Below, piece after piece: positions 9,010-17,058 of a DNA stretch of 30,755 bases (positions within the stretch are counted from its first letter, which is position 1; each line of letters opens with the position of its first letter). The position numbers and the translations under genes were made by a program. The notes beneath the pieces were generated by a model. The model saw nothing but the letters and a program-made list of their open reading frames with translations. It was not told where the DNA came from and did no database searches. Source of the DNA: an uncultured Porphyromonas sp. (GTDB taxonomy: Bacteria; Bacteroidota; Bacteroidia; Bacteroidales; Porphyromonadaceae); NCBI GenBank assembly GCA_900538385.1, contig UWSO01000026.1:1-30755 (forward strand). Reading direction: 5' to 3'.

Positions 9010-9023
9010 TCTTCCTTACGACT

Positions 9024-9773
9024 ATGAATAGAGATAGTAATACCTACACGATCCTCTACGCAGCCATTATGGTGGTCGTAGTCGCAATAGCTCTAGCGCT
9101 CACTGCTGTGGCGCTACGCAAGCCGCAACTAGAGAATGAGCGTATCGACAAGATGCAGCAGATACTACGTGCTGTACATCTGGAGCCTACGAAAGATCAA
9201 GTCATCCCCACCTATACGAAGGTGATCAAGCAAGAGCTACTGGTCAATGGTCAGGGCGAAGTGATTGCTACGTTCGAGGGAGACCAGATTGCTCAGAATG
9301 AGGCTTTCCAGATGAACACGGCCAACCAGTTTAAGCTCCGTCAGCAAGACCCTTCTCTCGGACTCCCTGTCTATGTTGCGGAGGTCGAGGGGCAGCAGCT
9401 CTACATCTTCCCGATGGATGGAGCTGGTCTATGGGGAGCTATCTGGGGCTTCCTTGCTGTGCAGGCAGACGGGTCGACTGTCTACGGCACCGACTTCTCG
9501 CACGCTGGTGAGACTCCAGGATTAGGTGCAGAGATTGCGACGAAGCACTTCTCAGAGGAGTTCGTCGGTAAGCAGCTCTATCGTGACGACCAGTTTAAGT
9601 CTATCGCTGTAGTCAAGCATGGTCGGACACTCTCTGACCAAGACTACGTAGATGGTATCTCTGGCGGTACGCTCACGAGCAATGGCGTCAACAACATGCT
9701 CTGGAGTTCTATCCACGAGTACCTCCCTTACATAGAGCAGATACGTGGTGCTCAAGCAGTAGCAGTAGAATAA
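9024..9773 (+). CDS. nqrC: Na+-translocating NADH:quinone reductase subunit C
   Basis: A 249-residue protein from the ATG at 9024. An upstream in-frame TTG at 9006 would add six residues and overlap the nqrB stop; I prefer the ATG because it gives the usual MNRDSNTYTILYAAIM start just before the single membrane helix (about residues 9-31). The FMN-binding domain carries GISGGTLTS near the C-terminus, with Thr216 as the expected covalent flavin site; the usual motif is SGAT, so Ala is replaced by Gly here. Also visible is GAGLWGAIWGFLAV, a conserved NqrC stretch. Part of the nqr operon. Confidence 0.95.
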   Translation: MNRDSNTYTILYAAIMVVVVAIALALTAVALRKPQLENERIDKMQQILRAVHLEPTKDQVIPTYTKVIKQELLVNGQGEVIATFEGDQIAQNEAFQMNTANQFKLRQQDPSLGLPVYVAEVEGQQLYIFPMDGAGLWGAIWGFLAVQADGSTVYGTDFSHAGETPGLGAEIATKHFSEEFVGKQLYRDDQFKSIAVVKHGRTLSDQDYVDGISGGTLTSNGVNNMLWSSIHEYLPYIEQIRGAQAVAVE

Positions 9774-9795
9774 TCAAGAGAGAGTAATCTAAGCT

Positions 9796-10419
9796 ATGAG
9801 TAAGATAAGTAATAAAGAGGTTTTCCTAGGACCTCTCAATAAGAATAACCCTGTCACCGTACAGGTGCTCGGTATATGCTCGGCACTGGCGGTCACAGCT
9901 CAGCTCAAGCCCGCTCTGGTGATGGCTCTATCGGTGACGGTGGTCGTCGCCTTTGCGAACGTGATCATATCGCTACTGCGTAACACGATACCTAATCGTA
10001 TCCGTATCATCGTACAGCTGGTGGTGGTCGCTGCGCTTGTGACGATCGTCAATGAGGTACTCAAGGCCTATGTCTACGACGTCTCTAAGGAGCTGTCGGT
10101 CTACATTGGTTTGATCATTACGAACTGTATCTTGATGGGACGACTAGAGGCTTTTGCCTTGGCAAATGGTCCTAAGGCTTCTTTCCTCGATGGTATCGGC
10201 AATGGCCTGGGCTATGGACTCGTTTTGGTGATCATCGGCTTCGTCCGTGAATTACTCGGTAGAGGATCGCTACTCGGATATCAGATTATCCCGCAGTCTT
10301 TCTATGATATGGGCTATGTCAATCATGGCTTGATGATCATGCCTCCTATGGCACTCATCGTCCTCGCCTGCATCGTATGGATACAGCGTAGTAAAAACAA
10401 GGATCTACAGGAGCAGTAA
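9796..10419 (+). CDS. nqrD: Na+-translocating NADH:quinone reductase subunit D
   Basis: A 207-residue, six-helix inner-membrane protein of the NqrD/RnfE family. Recognisable segments are KEVFLGPLNKNNPVTVQVLGICSAL at the N-terminus (about residues 7-31), IIVQLVVVAALVTIVNEVLKAY, GLIITNCILMGRLEAFA (the conserved cysteine-bearing half-helix) and GYGLVLVIIGFVRELLG. Starts 22 nt after nqrC. NqrD and NqrE form the inverted-topology pair at the core of the complex, where structural work places an additional Fe-S centre between them. Confidence 0.96.
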   Translation: MSKISNKEVFLGPLNKNNPVTVQVLGICSALAVTAQLKPALVMALSVTVVVAFANVIISLLRNTIPNRIRIIVQLVVVAALVTIVNEVLKAYVYDVSKELSVYIGLIITNCILMGRLEAFALANGPKASFLDGIGNGLGYGLVLVIIGFVRELLGRGSLLGYQIIPQSFYDMGYVNHGLMIMPPMALIVLACIVWIQRSKNKDLQEQ

Positions 10420-10470
10420 GCTCTCCAATCCATATAATACATTGGTCACACACAGATTAAAGTCTAAGCA

Positions 10471-11085
10471 ATGGATTATCTAAGTCTATTTTTCAAGTCG
10501 ATCTTTGTCGACAATATGATCTTTGCCTACTACCTAGGTATGTGCTCTTACCTAGCCGTATCCAAAGATGTCAAGACCTCACTCGGATTGGGGCTGGCAG
10601 TAACCTTTATCCTCACCTGTACGCTACCGATCAACTACCTCCTGGAGACCTACGTCTTTAAGGCGGGAGCATTGTCGTGGCTCGGTGCGGAGTTTGCTTC
10701 GGTCGATCTGAGCTTCCTATCGCTGATCGTCTTCATCGCCGTCATCGCCTCCTTTACGCAGCTGGTAGAGATGGTCGTGGAGCGTTACAGTCCTTCGCTA
10801 TACAACTCGCTCGGTATCTTCCTACCGCTCATCGCTGTGAACTGTGCGATCCTCGGTGGTTCACTCTTCATGCAGCAGCGTGACTTCATCAATACGGGTA
10901 TGGCAACTGTCTATGGACTCGGATCTGGCATTGGTTGGATGCTCGCTATCGTCGGCCTGGCAGCTATCCGTGAGCGTCTAGCTTATAGTAATATACCGAA
11001 GCCTCTGAGAGGATTTGGTATCACGCTCATCGTCACCGGTCTGATGGGTATCGCGTTCCTCAGCTTCTCAGGTGTCAAACTCTAA
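10471..11085 (+). CDS. nqrE: Na+-translocating NADH:quinone reductase subunit E
   Basis: A 204-residue, six-helix inner-membrane subunit of the NqrE/RnfA family. Typical stretches: LSLFFKSIFVDNMIFAYYLGMCSYLAVSK (about residues 5-33, with the conserved Cys), FIAVIASFTQLVEMVVERYSP, and GIFLPLIAVNCAILGGSLFM with the second conserved Cys. Starts 51 nt after nqrD and ends 12 nt before nqrF. It is paralogous to NqrD with opposite topology. Confidence 0.96.
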   Translation: MDYLSLFFKSIFVDNMIFAYYLGMCSYLAVSKDVKTSLGLGLAVTFILTCTLPINYLLETYVFKAGALSWLGAEFASVDLSFLSLIVFIAVIASFTQLVEMVVERYSPSLYNSLGIFLPLIAVNCAILGGSLFMQQRDFINTGMATVYGLGSGIGWMLAIVGLAAIRERLAYSNIPKPLRGFGITLIVTGLMGIAFLSFSGVKL

Positions 11086-11097
11086 TCGCCTACAGAT

Positions 11098-12345
11098 ATG
11101 GATCAAATGACCTTAATAATAGTCTCTAGTGTAGCGGTCTTCCTCCTGGTCGTACTGCTCCTCGTCGTGGTACTCCTAGTAGCTAAGAGTAAGCTCATCC
11201 CCTCTGGCAACGTACATATCAATGTCAATGATGTTAAAGACCTAGAGGTGCCGATGGGCGGTACGCTCCTCAACACGCTACAGAACGAAGGCATCTTCCT
11301 ATCTAGTGCCTGCGGTGGTAGCGGTAGCTGTGGACAGTGTCGCTGTCGTGTCGTAGAGGGTGGAGGAGAGATCCTCGCTACGGAGAAGGGCTTCTTCTCT
11401 CGCAAAGAGCAGATGGCTCACTGGCGTCTCGGCTGTCAGACGAAAGTCAAGGAGGATCTCAAGGTGATCGTCCCTGAGAGCGTCTTCGGTGTCAAAGAGT
11501 GGGAGTGCGAAGTCATCTCTAATAAGAATGTTGCTACCTTTATCAAGGAATTTGTCGTCAAGCTCCCCGAGGGTGAGCACATGGAGTTCAAGAGCGGTAG
11601 CTACGCTCAGATCAAGATTCCTAAGTATGAGGTGAAGTATAGCGACTACGCTGTCGAGGATCAGTTCCGTGGCGACTGGGATAAGTTCAACATGTGGAGC
11701 CTCACGGCAAAGAACACCGAGGAGACTGTCCGCGCCTACTCTATGGCAAACTATCCGGCTGAGGGTAATATCATCACCCTCAACGTACGTATCGCCACGC
11801 CTCCGATGGATCGTGTGACACACACCTGGCAGAAGGTACCCGCAGGTATCGCTTCTTCTTACATCTTTAGTCTCAAGCCTGGAGACAAGGTAACCATGAG
11901 CGGTCCTTACGGAGACTTCCACATCCACGAGGACTCCGATGCCGAGATGCTCTACATTGGTGGAGGTGCAGGTATGGCTCCGCTACGTGCGCAGCTCCTA
12001 CATCTATTCCTTACGGAGCATACGACCCGCAAGGTCTCTTTCTGGTACGGAGCACGCTCACGCAGTGAGATCTTCTACGAGGAGGACTTCCGCGCTATCG
12101 AGCGTGAGTTCCCGAACTTCTCCTTCCACATCGCGCTCTCGGCACCACTGCCTGAGGACAATTGGACGGGACTTACGGGCTTCATTCACCAAGCCATCTA
12201 CGATAACTACCTCAAGGATCACGAAGCTCCTGAGGATATCGAGTACTACATGTGCGGTCCTGGTCCTATGTCGGCAGCAGCCATCACGATGCTGGACAAC
12301 CTAGGCGTACCGCCTGAGCAGATCAACTACGATAACTTCGGCTAA
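11098..12345 (+). CDS. nqrF: Na+-translocating NADH:quinone reductase subunit F
   Basis: A 415-residue NADH-oxidising subunit. One N-terminal helix (about 5-28) anchors it. A plant-type [2Fe-2S] domain follows with Cys72, Cys78, Cys81 (ACGGSGSCGQC) and Cys113 (LGCQTK). The FAD-binding domain has the RAYSMANYP motif, and the NADH-binding domain has GGGAGMAPLRAQ and the C-terminal YYMCGPGPMS. These residues are all intact, so electron entry from NADH through FAD to 2Fe-2S should be functional. It is the last gene of the operon; a hairpin at 12389-12433 follows. Confidence 0.97.
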   Translation: MDQMTLIIVSSVAVFLLVVLLLVVVLLVAKSKLIPSGNVHINVNDVKDLEVPMGGTLLNTLQNEGIFLSSACGGSGSCGQCRCRVVEGGGEILATEKGFFSRKEQMAHWRLGCQTKVKEDLKVIVPESVFGVKEWECEVISNKNVATFIKEFVVKLPEGEHMEFKSGSYAQIKIPKYEVKYSDYAVEDQFRGDWDKFNMWSLTAKNTEETVRAYSMANYPAEGNIITLNVRIATPPMDRVTHTWQKVPAGIASSYIFSLKPGDKVTMSGPYGDFHIHEDSDAEMLYIGGGAGMAPLRAQLLHLFLTEHTTRKVSFWYGARSRSEIFYEEDFRAIEREFPNFSFHIALSAPLPEDNWTGLTGFIHQAIYDNYLKDHEAPEDIEYYMCGPGPMSAAAITMLDNLGVPPEQINYDNFG

Positions 12346-12388
12346 GGCATCTCTGAGTCGATAAATCAATCGAAGAGAGCAAAGCATG

Positions 12389-12450
12389 AGGCGACAGCGA
12401 ACTATTCCGATGAATGGATGTACGCTGTCGCCTTGCTTATGCCCTCTTTT
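12389..12450 (+). terminator. Probable terminator after nqrF
   Basis: An 11-bp perfect inverted repeat AGGCGACAGCG (12389-12399) / CGCTGTCGCCT (12423-12433) has a 23-nt loop and imperfect extension of the stem on both sides (GCAAAGCA versus TGCTTATGC). It is followed by CCCTCTTTT. The loop is long and the U-run short, so this is moderate evidence for the end of the nqr transcript. Confidence 0.55.
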
Positions 12451-12540
12451 ATAGCGATGACGACCATAAGGAAGAATTAAATATCGAAAAGGTCAAAAGA
12501 AATACCGTTTTTGACAAGTCGATTCTCCTTAATAAGCTGG

Positions 12541-12608
12541 TTTGTTTGAGTCAAATACCGTAACTTTGTCCCACAGAAATAATTGAAATTGTAGCCAAAC
12601 CACTTACT
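12541..12608 (+). promoter_or_regulatory. Promoter of the DUF3575/DUF3868 pair
   Basis: The -7 box TAACTTTG is at 12561-12568, with TTTG repeats at 12541-12548 upstream as -33 candidates (spacing slightly short). The ATG at 12609 is about 40 nt downstream. Confidence 0.55.
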
Positions 12609-13214
12609 ATGATACGAAAGATAGTGATTACAATCGGCCTCGTCCTAACTATTGGACTTGCAGCCACGGCACAGCGAGTTGCACTCAAAAACAACTTAGC
12701 TTACGATGCCATCCTGACGCCCAACCTCTCACTAGAGTTTGCGATGGGCAATAAGTTTACCTTCGACACCCAAGTTGGATGGAACGCATTCCTATTCAAC
12801 CTAGACGCAGACAAGCCAAACTATAGTGAGACCAAGTGGGCTCACTGGATGGCCCAGCCTGAGCTTAGGTACTGGTTCTGCGATGTCTTCAATGGGTGGT
12901 TCCTTGGTCTACATGGACATGTAGGTCAGATGAACGTGGGAGGTATAGACATTCCCTTCGTCTTAGAGAACAAAAACTCTATCATGAAGGATCACCGCTA
13001 CCAAGGCTGGTTCTACGGAGGTGGTCTCAGCGTCGGCTACCAATGGGTGCTTTCGACACGCTCCTCTCTTGAGTTCTCGCTAGGTGCAGGTTATGCTCGC
13101 ATACTATATGACAAGTTCCCCTGCCAGCGTTGCGGTACGAAAATTGACGAGGGTAAGGCTAACTATGTCGGACCCACGAAGGCTACTATCTCGTATGTCT
13201 TCTTCTTCAAGTAA
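12609..13214 (+). CDS. DUF3575 family outer-membrane-associated protein
   Basis: A 201-residue exported protein. The signal peptide covers residues 1-21 (MIRKIVITIGLVLTIGLAATA, then Q). The mature part opens VALKNNLAYDAILTPNLSLEF and contains HWMAQPELRYWFCDVFNGWFLGLHGHVGQMNVGGI (about residues 78-112) and SVGYQWVLSTRSSLEFSLGAGYA, the pattern of the DUF3575 family common in Bacteroidales, predicted as an outer-membrane beta-barrel-like protein. It is alternating beta-strand throughout and ends in aromatic FFFK. It is paired with the DUF3868 gene 38 nt downstream. In Bacteroidales such pairs often neighbour Mfa/FimA fimbrial genes, but none is present here. Biochemical function is unknown. Confidence 0.85.
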   Translation: MIRKIVITIGLVLTIGLAATAQRVALKNNLAYDAILTPNLSLEFAMGNKFTFDTQVGWNAFLFNLDADKPNYSETKWAHWMAQPELRYWFCDVFNGWFLGLHGHVGQMNVGGIDIPFVLENKNSIMKDHRYQGWFYGGGLSVGYQWVLSTRSSLEFSLGAGYARILYDKFPCQRCGTKIDEGKANYVGPTKATISYVFFFK

Positions 13215-13252
13215 TCGTCAGTAGCACATATAACAACATAGACACCAAGATT

Positions 13253-14695
13253 ATGAATATCAAGATATCCCGTTTACTCATACTCCTCTCGACGCTACTA
13301 TTTACCGTCGGAGGGACACTATGTGCTCAGCAACTCGCCAAGGCAGAGGTGACTCAGACGATTGCACTCTCATCAGAGCACTGCAAAGTCACACGAGACA
13401 TGAATAGCAACCAGCTTCGCATAGAGCTGGATGTAGCTCCTTATGTCACCGTGCGTGCACAGCAACTTGTTCGGATTACCCCGATCTATGTGGCCGCAGA
13501 TAGAAGCGACTCAGTACGCTTCAAGGATATATATGTAGCAGGCAATGCTCGCTATAAGATCCTCAAGCGTCAGCACGACCTTCGCAATGAGGAGGCTCTC
13601 GGACGCGAGGTCTACTCACGTCCAGAAGGCTCTGTCTATGCACGTGGCATCAATGATTTGCCTCACATGGTTTATGAAAGCCCCTTCGAGAGCTGGATGG
13701 CTCGTGGTCATATGGAGCTAGAGGTACAGACCTATAGCTGTGGCAACTGTCCTAAGAGTGCCTTCTTGGCACAAGGAGACCCACAGTCCATGTCTGTCTT
13801 TGGTCCTGAAAACTATAAGTACAACTACATAGAGCCAGCGGCTACAACCTTCAAAGAGTACTCTGAGAACTTTGATGCCAAGGTACAGTTTGCAGTAGAC
13901 AAGGATGACCTGCGTAGGGATTATAAGGGCAATGCACAGGAGCTAGCCCGCCTAGGCGAGTTTGTCCAGCGAGCTACAAAGATTGAGGGCGCAGAGCTCC
14001 AGTCTGTCAACATCCGAGGATATGCATCACCTGAGGGTTCCTTTAGTCACAACAAGGATCTCTCTGAGAGACGTACTAAAACACTTTATGATCACGTCAA
14101 GCGTACCTATCCGAAGCTCATCGGTCGTGCCAATGTTATTGCTGAGGGTATGGGTGAAGACTGGGAAGGACTGCGCAAGGTCGTAGACGCCAGTGCTATA
14201 CCTGAGCGTCAGGAGATCCTTGACATCATAAGTAAGTATGATACCGACACGCAGCGTGAGGCTGACATCAAGGCTCTTGACGGAGGCAAGGTTTACCGCA
14301 ACCTCCTAGACAACTATTATCCAGGTCTACGACGCACCACCTTTACGATGGGCTATCGAGTACGTCCCTTTGAGGCCTCAGAGTTGGCACACATCTATTC
14401 GACGAATCCTAAGTTGCTAAGCCAAAATGAGCTGTACACGCTAGCTAACCAAAAGATCGCAGCTGGTGAGAACCCTGTAGCTATCTATCGCACAGCTTAC
14501 GAGCAGAATCGCAACGACGTTGTTGCCAAGCTTAACTATGCCAATGCTCTTCTTCAGTATGACAAGAATGCTGCTGAGGCTTACAAGCTACTCGCTACCA
14601 TGCAGTCAGACTCTCGTGTTAAGCTGCCCACAGCTATCGCACTTGACATGATGGGCCGTAAGACCGAAGCTGAGGAGCTGTACTACAAGAAATAA
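13253..14695 (+). CDS. DUF3868 protein with OmpA-like domain and C-terminal TPR-like helices
   Basis: A 480-residue exported protein. The signal peptide is about residues 1-25 (LLILLSTLLFTVGGTLCAQ). Residues 30-180 form the DUF3868-type beta domain, with GNCPKS cysteines. Residues about 205-310 look OmpA-like: FDAKVQFAVDKDDLRRDY, then VNIRGYASPEGSFSHNKDLS and ERRTKTLYDHV, the peptidoglycan-binding signature arrangement. Residues 390-480 are helical and tetratricopeptide-like (ALLQYDKNAAEAYKLL, MMGRKTEAEELYYKK). This suggests an envelope protein tethered to peptidoglycan and working with the DUF3575 partner. In fimbrial loci, homologues sit beside fimbrillins; that role is inferred, not shown. 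A clear terminator follows. Confidence 0.82.
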   Translation: MNIKISRLLILLSTLLFTVGGTLCAQQLAKAEVTQTIALSSEHCKVTRDMNSNQLRIELDVAPYVTVRAQQLVRITPIYVAADRSDSVRFKDIYVAGNARYKILKRQHDLRNEEALGREVYSRPEGSVYARGINDLPHMVYESPFESWMARGHMELEVQTYSCGNCPKSAFLAQGDPQSMSVFGPENYKYNYIEPAATTFKEYSENFDAKVQFAVDKDDLRRDYKGNAQELARLGEFVQRATKIEGAELQSVNIRGYASPEGSFSHNKDLSERRTKTLYDHVKRTYPKLIGRANVIAEGMGEDWEGLRKVVDASAIPERQEILDIISKYDTDTQREADIKALDGGKVYRNLLDNYYPGLRRTTFTMGYRVRPFEASELAHIYSTNPKLLSQNELYTLANQKIAAGENPVAIYRTAYEQNRNDVVAKLNYANALLQYDKNAAEAYKLLATMQSDSRVKLPTAIALDMMGRKTEAEELYYKK

Positions 14696-14744
14696 ATTGA
14701 TAGTGGTCGCTCACTGAGCGACTAATATCACACTGATAATACTC

Positions 14745-14787
14745 CCCCATCAGGACGACTTCGCTCTTCCTGATGGGGAATTTTTTA
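14745..14787 (+). terminator. Rho-independent terminator after the DUF3868 gene
   Basis: The perfect 11-bp stem CCCCATCAGGA (14745-14755) / TCCTGATGGGG (14768-14778) is followed by AATTTTTTAT. A second small perfect hairpin, GTCGCTCA-C-TGAGCGAC (14706-14722), lies just after the stop codon. Confidence 0.9.
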
Positions 14788-14934
14788 TAGATAGTGCAAG
14801 GCTTACAATCTGATGAGTATTGAGCTTGAGTTCATTTAGATAACTAGCTCAGCGGAATTAGAAATTTGTTTCGAGCCACCCTCAAGTTTCTTTTTACACT
14901 GTGAGAGGAGTCTAAAATTTCTACCGAGGAAATC

Positions 14935-15066
14935 GAAAATCGCCACGGAGGAAAGAAGGAATTTCTTCGGAAGAATCAAACGATACTTCGGAGGAATCAG
15001 ATGAAACTTCGGAAGAATCAAATGATATGTCCGAGGAAAATCCTTCTTTCCTCCGTGGCGATTTTC
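14935..15066. repeat. Extragenic 21-bp-unit repeat element, copy C, with perfect 26-bp inverted arms
   Basis: The arms 14935-14960 (GAAAATCGCCACGGAGG and nine more bases) and 15041-15066 are exact reverse complements over 26 bp. The pairing continues inward as ATTTCTTCGG/CCGAGGAAAA with 8 of 10 matches. Between them lie three 21-bp units (14964-14984, 14985-15005, 15006-15026). The element sits between the terminator after the DUF3868 gene and the aspS promoter. A 61-codon minus-strand frame here reads the heptapeptide-like ILPK/IPPKY pattern only because 21 is divisible by 3. Confidence 0.88.
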
Positions 15067-15298
15067 TATTTTCTCCGTGAAGATTCACGAATAGCTCTGT
15101 GAGGGAGATAGAGATTAGAGGCTAGAGGTTAGAAGACTAGAGGCTCTACTGCTTCTAGAGTCTAATCTCTAACCCGTGTAGTCCTACTCATGTGCTTGTT
15201 TTTGTGTACTTTTGTGCTAGTGGAGACTTGGAGCGCATGGTGCTTTGGTCTCTGTGATACAAGCTAAAGATAAATATAGATATAGGTAGCATCAGATT
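15067..15298 (+). promoter_or_regulatory. aspS upstream region with promoter and an inverted repeat
   Basis: The -7 box TACTTTTG is at 15207-15214, 85 nt before the aspS ATG. Upstream, AGAGATTAGA (15110-15119) is exactly inverted at 15161-15170 (TCTAATCTCT). They enclose CTAGAGG-rich sequence, so a hairpin of about 60 nt is possible. The long leader (about 15221-15298) is A/T-rich and shows no riboswitch or T-box pattern that I recognise. Confidence 0.5.
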
Positions 15299-17041
15299 AT
15301 GTACAGAACGCATACGTGTGGAGCTCTGCGTGCCTCTGACGAGGGACAGCAGGTGACGCTCGCGGGTTGGGTCGCTAAGATTCGTCGCATGGGAGCTATG
15401 ACCTTCCTCGACTTACGTGATAGATATGGCATTACGCAGATTTTCTTTGATGAGTCTCATCAGGCTCTCCTGAGCGAGGTGGGGCGTGAGTGGGTGCTGG
15501 CGGTGACGGGTACCGTACGCCTACGCAGCAGTGTCAATGAGAAGATCCCCACGGGACAGATCGAGATCCTCGCAGATCGTATGAAGGTACTGAACCGTGC
15601 CGATACGCCACCCTTTACCATCGAAGATGTGAGCGACGGTGGCGATGACCTGCGTATGAAGTACCGCTACCTAGACCTACGTCGTAGACCAGTGCTGAGC
15701 AATATAGAGCTGCGTCACCGTATGACGATGGAGACGAGACGCTATCTCGATGGGCTTCACTTCCTAGAGATAGAGACGCCGATGCTGATCGGTTCGACGC
15801 CCGAGGGTGCGCGAGACTTCGTAGTACCTAGTCGTATGAATCCAGGGCAATTTTACGCACTCCCGCAGTCGCCACAGACCTTCAAGCAGCTGCTGATGGT
15901 GGCAGGTATGGATCGCTACTTCCAGATCGTGAAGTGCTTTAGAGATGAGGACCTGCGTGCAGACCGTCAGCCTGAGTTCACGCAGATAGACTGCGAGATG
16001 AGCTTCGTGGAGCAGGACGACATCTTGAGCACCTTCGAGGGGCTGGCGAAGCACCTCTTTAAGGAGATCCGCGGCATTGACCTCCCCACGCCACTACGAC
16101 GCATGACTTGGTACGAGGCTATGGATCGCTATGGTAGCGACAAGCCCGATCTGCGCTTCGGTATGGAGATCTCAGAGGTGACGGAGACGATACAGGGTCA
16201 TGGCTTTAGCGTGGTAGATAGTGCTGCATACATCGGTGCTATCGTGGTCACAGGCAAGGCGGACTACACGCGCAAGCAGATCGACCAGCTGACCGACTTT
16301 GTCAAGCGCCCACAGGTGGGTGCCAAGGGGTTGCTCTGGCTACGCTATCAGCCTGATGGAACGATGAAGAGTAGCTTCGACAAGTTCCTCTCGGCTGACC
16401 AATTCAAAGCGCTTGCTGACCAACTATTCATGCAGCCAGGCGACATAGCCTTCCTGATCTCAGGCGACAAGCGCTCGGCACAGAAGCAACTGGGCACGTT
16501 ACGTCTACATGTAGCCTCTGAACTAGGTCTGATGAAGCCTGGGCACTATGAGTGTCTCTGGGTGGTCGACTTCCCGCTCCTCGAGTGGGACGAGGAAACG
16601 CAGCGCTACTATGCGATGCATCACCCCTTTACAGCACCGAAGCCTGAGGATCAAGATCGTCTTGAGAGCGACCCCGGTAGCGTTCGCGCCGATGCTTACG
16701 ACATGGTGATCAACGGTGTCGAGGTAGGCGGAGGCTCTATCCGTATCCACGATGCGGAGCTACAGGCACGTGTCTTTGCAGCACTAGGCTTTACTAAGGA
16801 GCGTGCCGAGGAGCAGTTTGGCTTCTTGATGAACGCCTTCAAGTATGGTGCACCGCCTCATGGAGGTATCGCCTTCGGGCTGGATCGCTGGGTATCACTC
16901 ATGGCTGAGCTGGACTCGATACGTGACTGTATCGCCTTTCCGAAGAATAATTCGGGTCGTGATGTGATGATCGATGCCCCTGCACGACTAGACCCAGAGC
17001 AGCTCGATGAGCTACATCTGACAGTGCGGGAGACACTATAA
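15299..17041 (+). CDS. aspS: Aspartyl-tRNA synthetase
   Basis: A 580-residue class II synthetase that attaches aspartate to tRNA-Asp in the cytoplasm; the length fits the bacterial form with its GAD insertion. An N-terminal OB-fold anticodon domain (about 1-105, VTLAGWVAKIRRMGAMTFLDLRD) is followed by catalytic motifs: motif 1 region with ETRRYLDGLHFLEIETP, YALPQSPQTFKQ, motif 2 FRDEDLRADRQPEFTQID, and motif 3 GIAFGLDRWVSLM with Arg530. The GAD domain lies between motifs 2 and 3. It is first in a same-strand run and is followed after 17 nt by the Nif3-like gene. Confidence 0.98.
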   Translation: MYRTHTCGALRASDEGQQVTLAGWVAKIRRMGAMTFLDLRDRYGITQIFFDESHQALLSEVGREWVLAVTGTVRLRSSVNEKIPTGQIEILADRMKVLNRADTPPFTIEDVSDGGDDLRMKYRYLDLRRRPVLSNIELRHRMTMETRRYLDGLHFLEIETPMLIGSTPEGARDFVVPSRMNPGQFYALPQSPQTFKQLLMVAGMDRYFQIVKCFRDEDLRADRQPEFTQIDCEMSFVEQDDILSTFEGLAKHLFKEIRGIDLPTPLRRMTWYEAMDRYGSDKPDLRFGMEISEVTETIQGHGFSVVDSAAYIGAIVVTGKADYTRKQIDQLTDFVKRPQVGAKGLLWLRYQPDGTMKSSFDKFLSADQFKALADQLFMQPGDIAFLISGDKRSAQKQLGTLRLHVASELGLMKPGHYECLWVVDFPLLEWDEETQRYYAMHHPFTAPKPEDQDRLESDPGSVRADAYDMVINGVEVGGGSIRIHDAELQARVFAALGFTKERAEEQFGFLMNAFKYGAPPHGGIAFGLDRWVSLMAELDSIRDCIAFPKNNSGRDVMIDAPARLDPEQLDELHLTVRETL

Positions 17042-17047
17042 TATATT

Positions 17048-17058
17048 AAGGAGTCCTT
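17048..17058 (+). promoter_or_regulatory. Shine-Dalgarno-like AAGGAG in a perfect small palindrome
   Basis: AAGGAGTCCTT immediately precedes the ATG at 17059. AAGGAG (17048-17053) is a good anti-16S match with 5-nt spacing, unusual in a window otherwise almost free of such sites. Because AAGGA is mirrored as TCCTT, the site could in principle be hidden by pairing, though a 1-nt loop is too tight to fold within a single molecule. Confidence 0.45.

Noticed and set aside
11299..11928. Long antisense frame (209 codons) opposite nqrF
   Set aside because: It is the complement of a strongly conserved gene with intact cofactor motifs; its composition is a shadow of the nqrF codons.
14836..15021. Minus-strand frame in repeat copy C with ILPK/IPPKY heptads
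   Set aside because: It is a period-21 artefact of the extragenic repeat. It is the reverse strand of the same kind of sequence as copies A, B and D, with no start signal.
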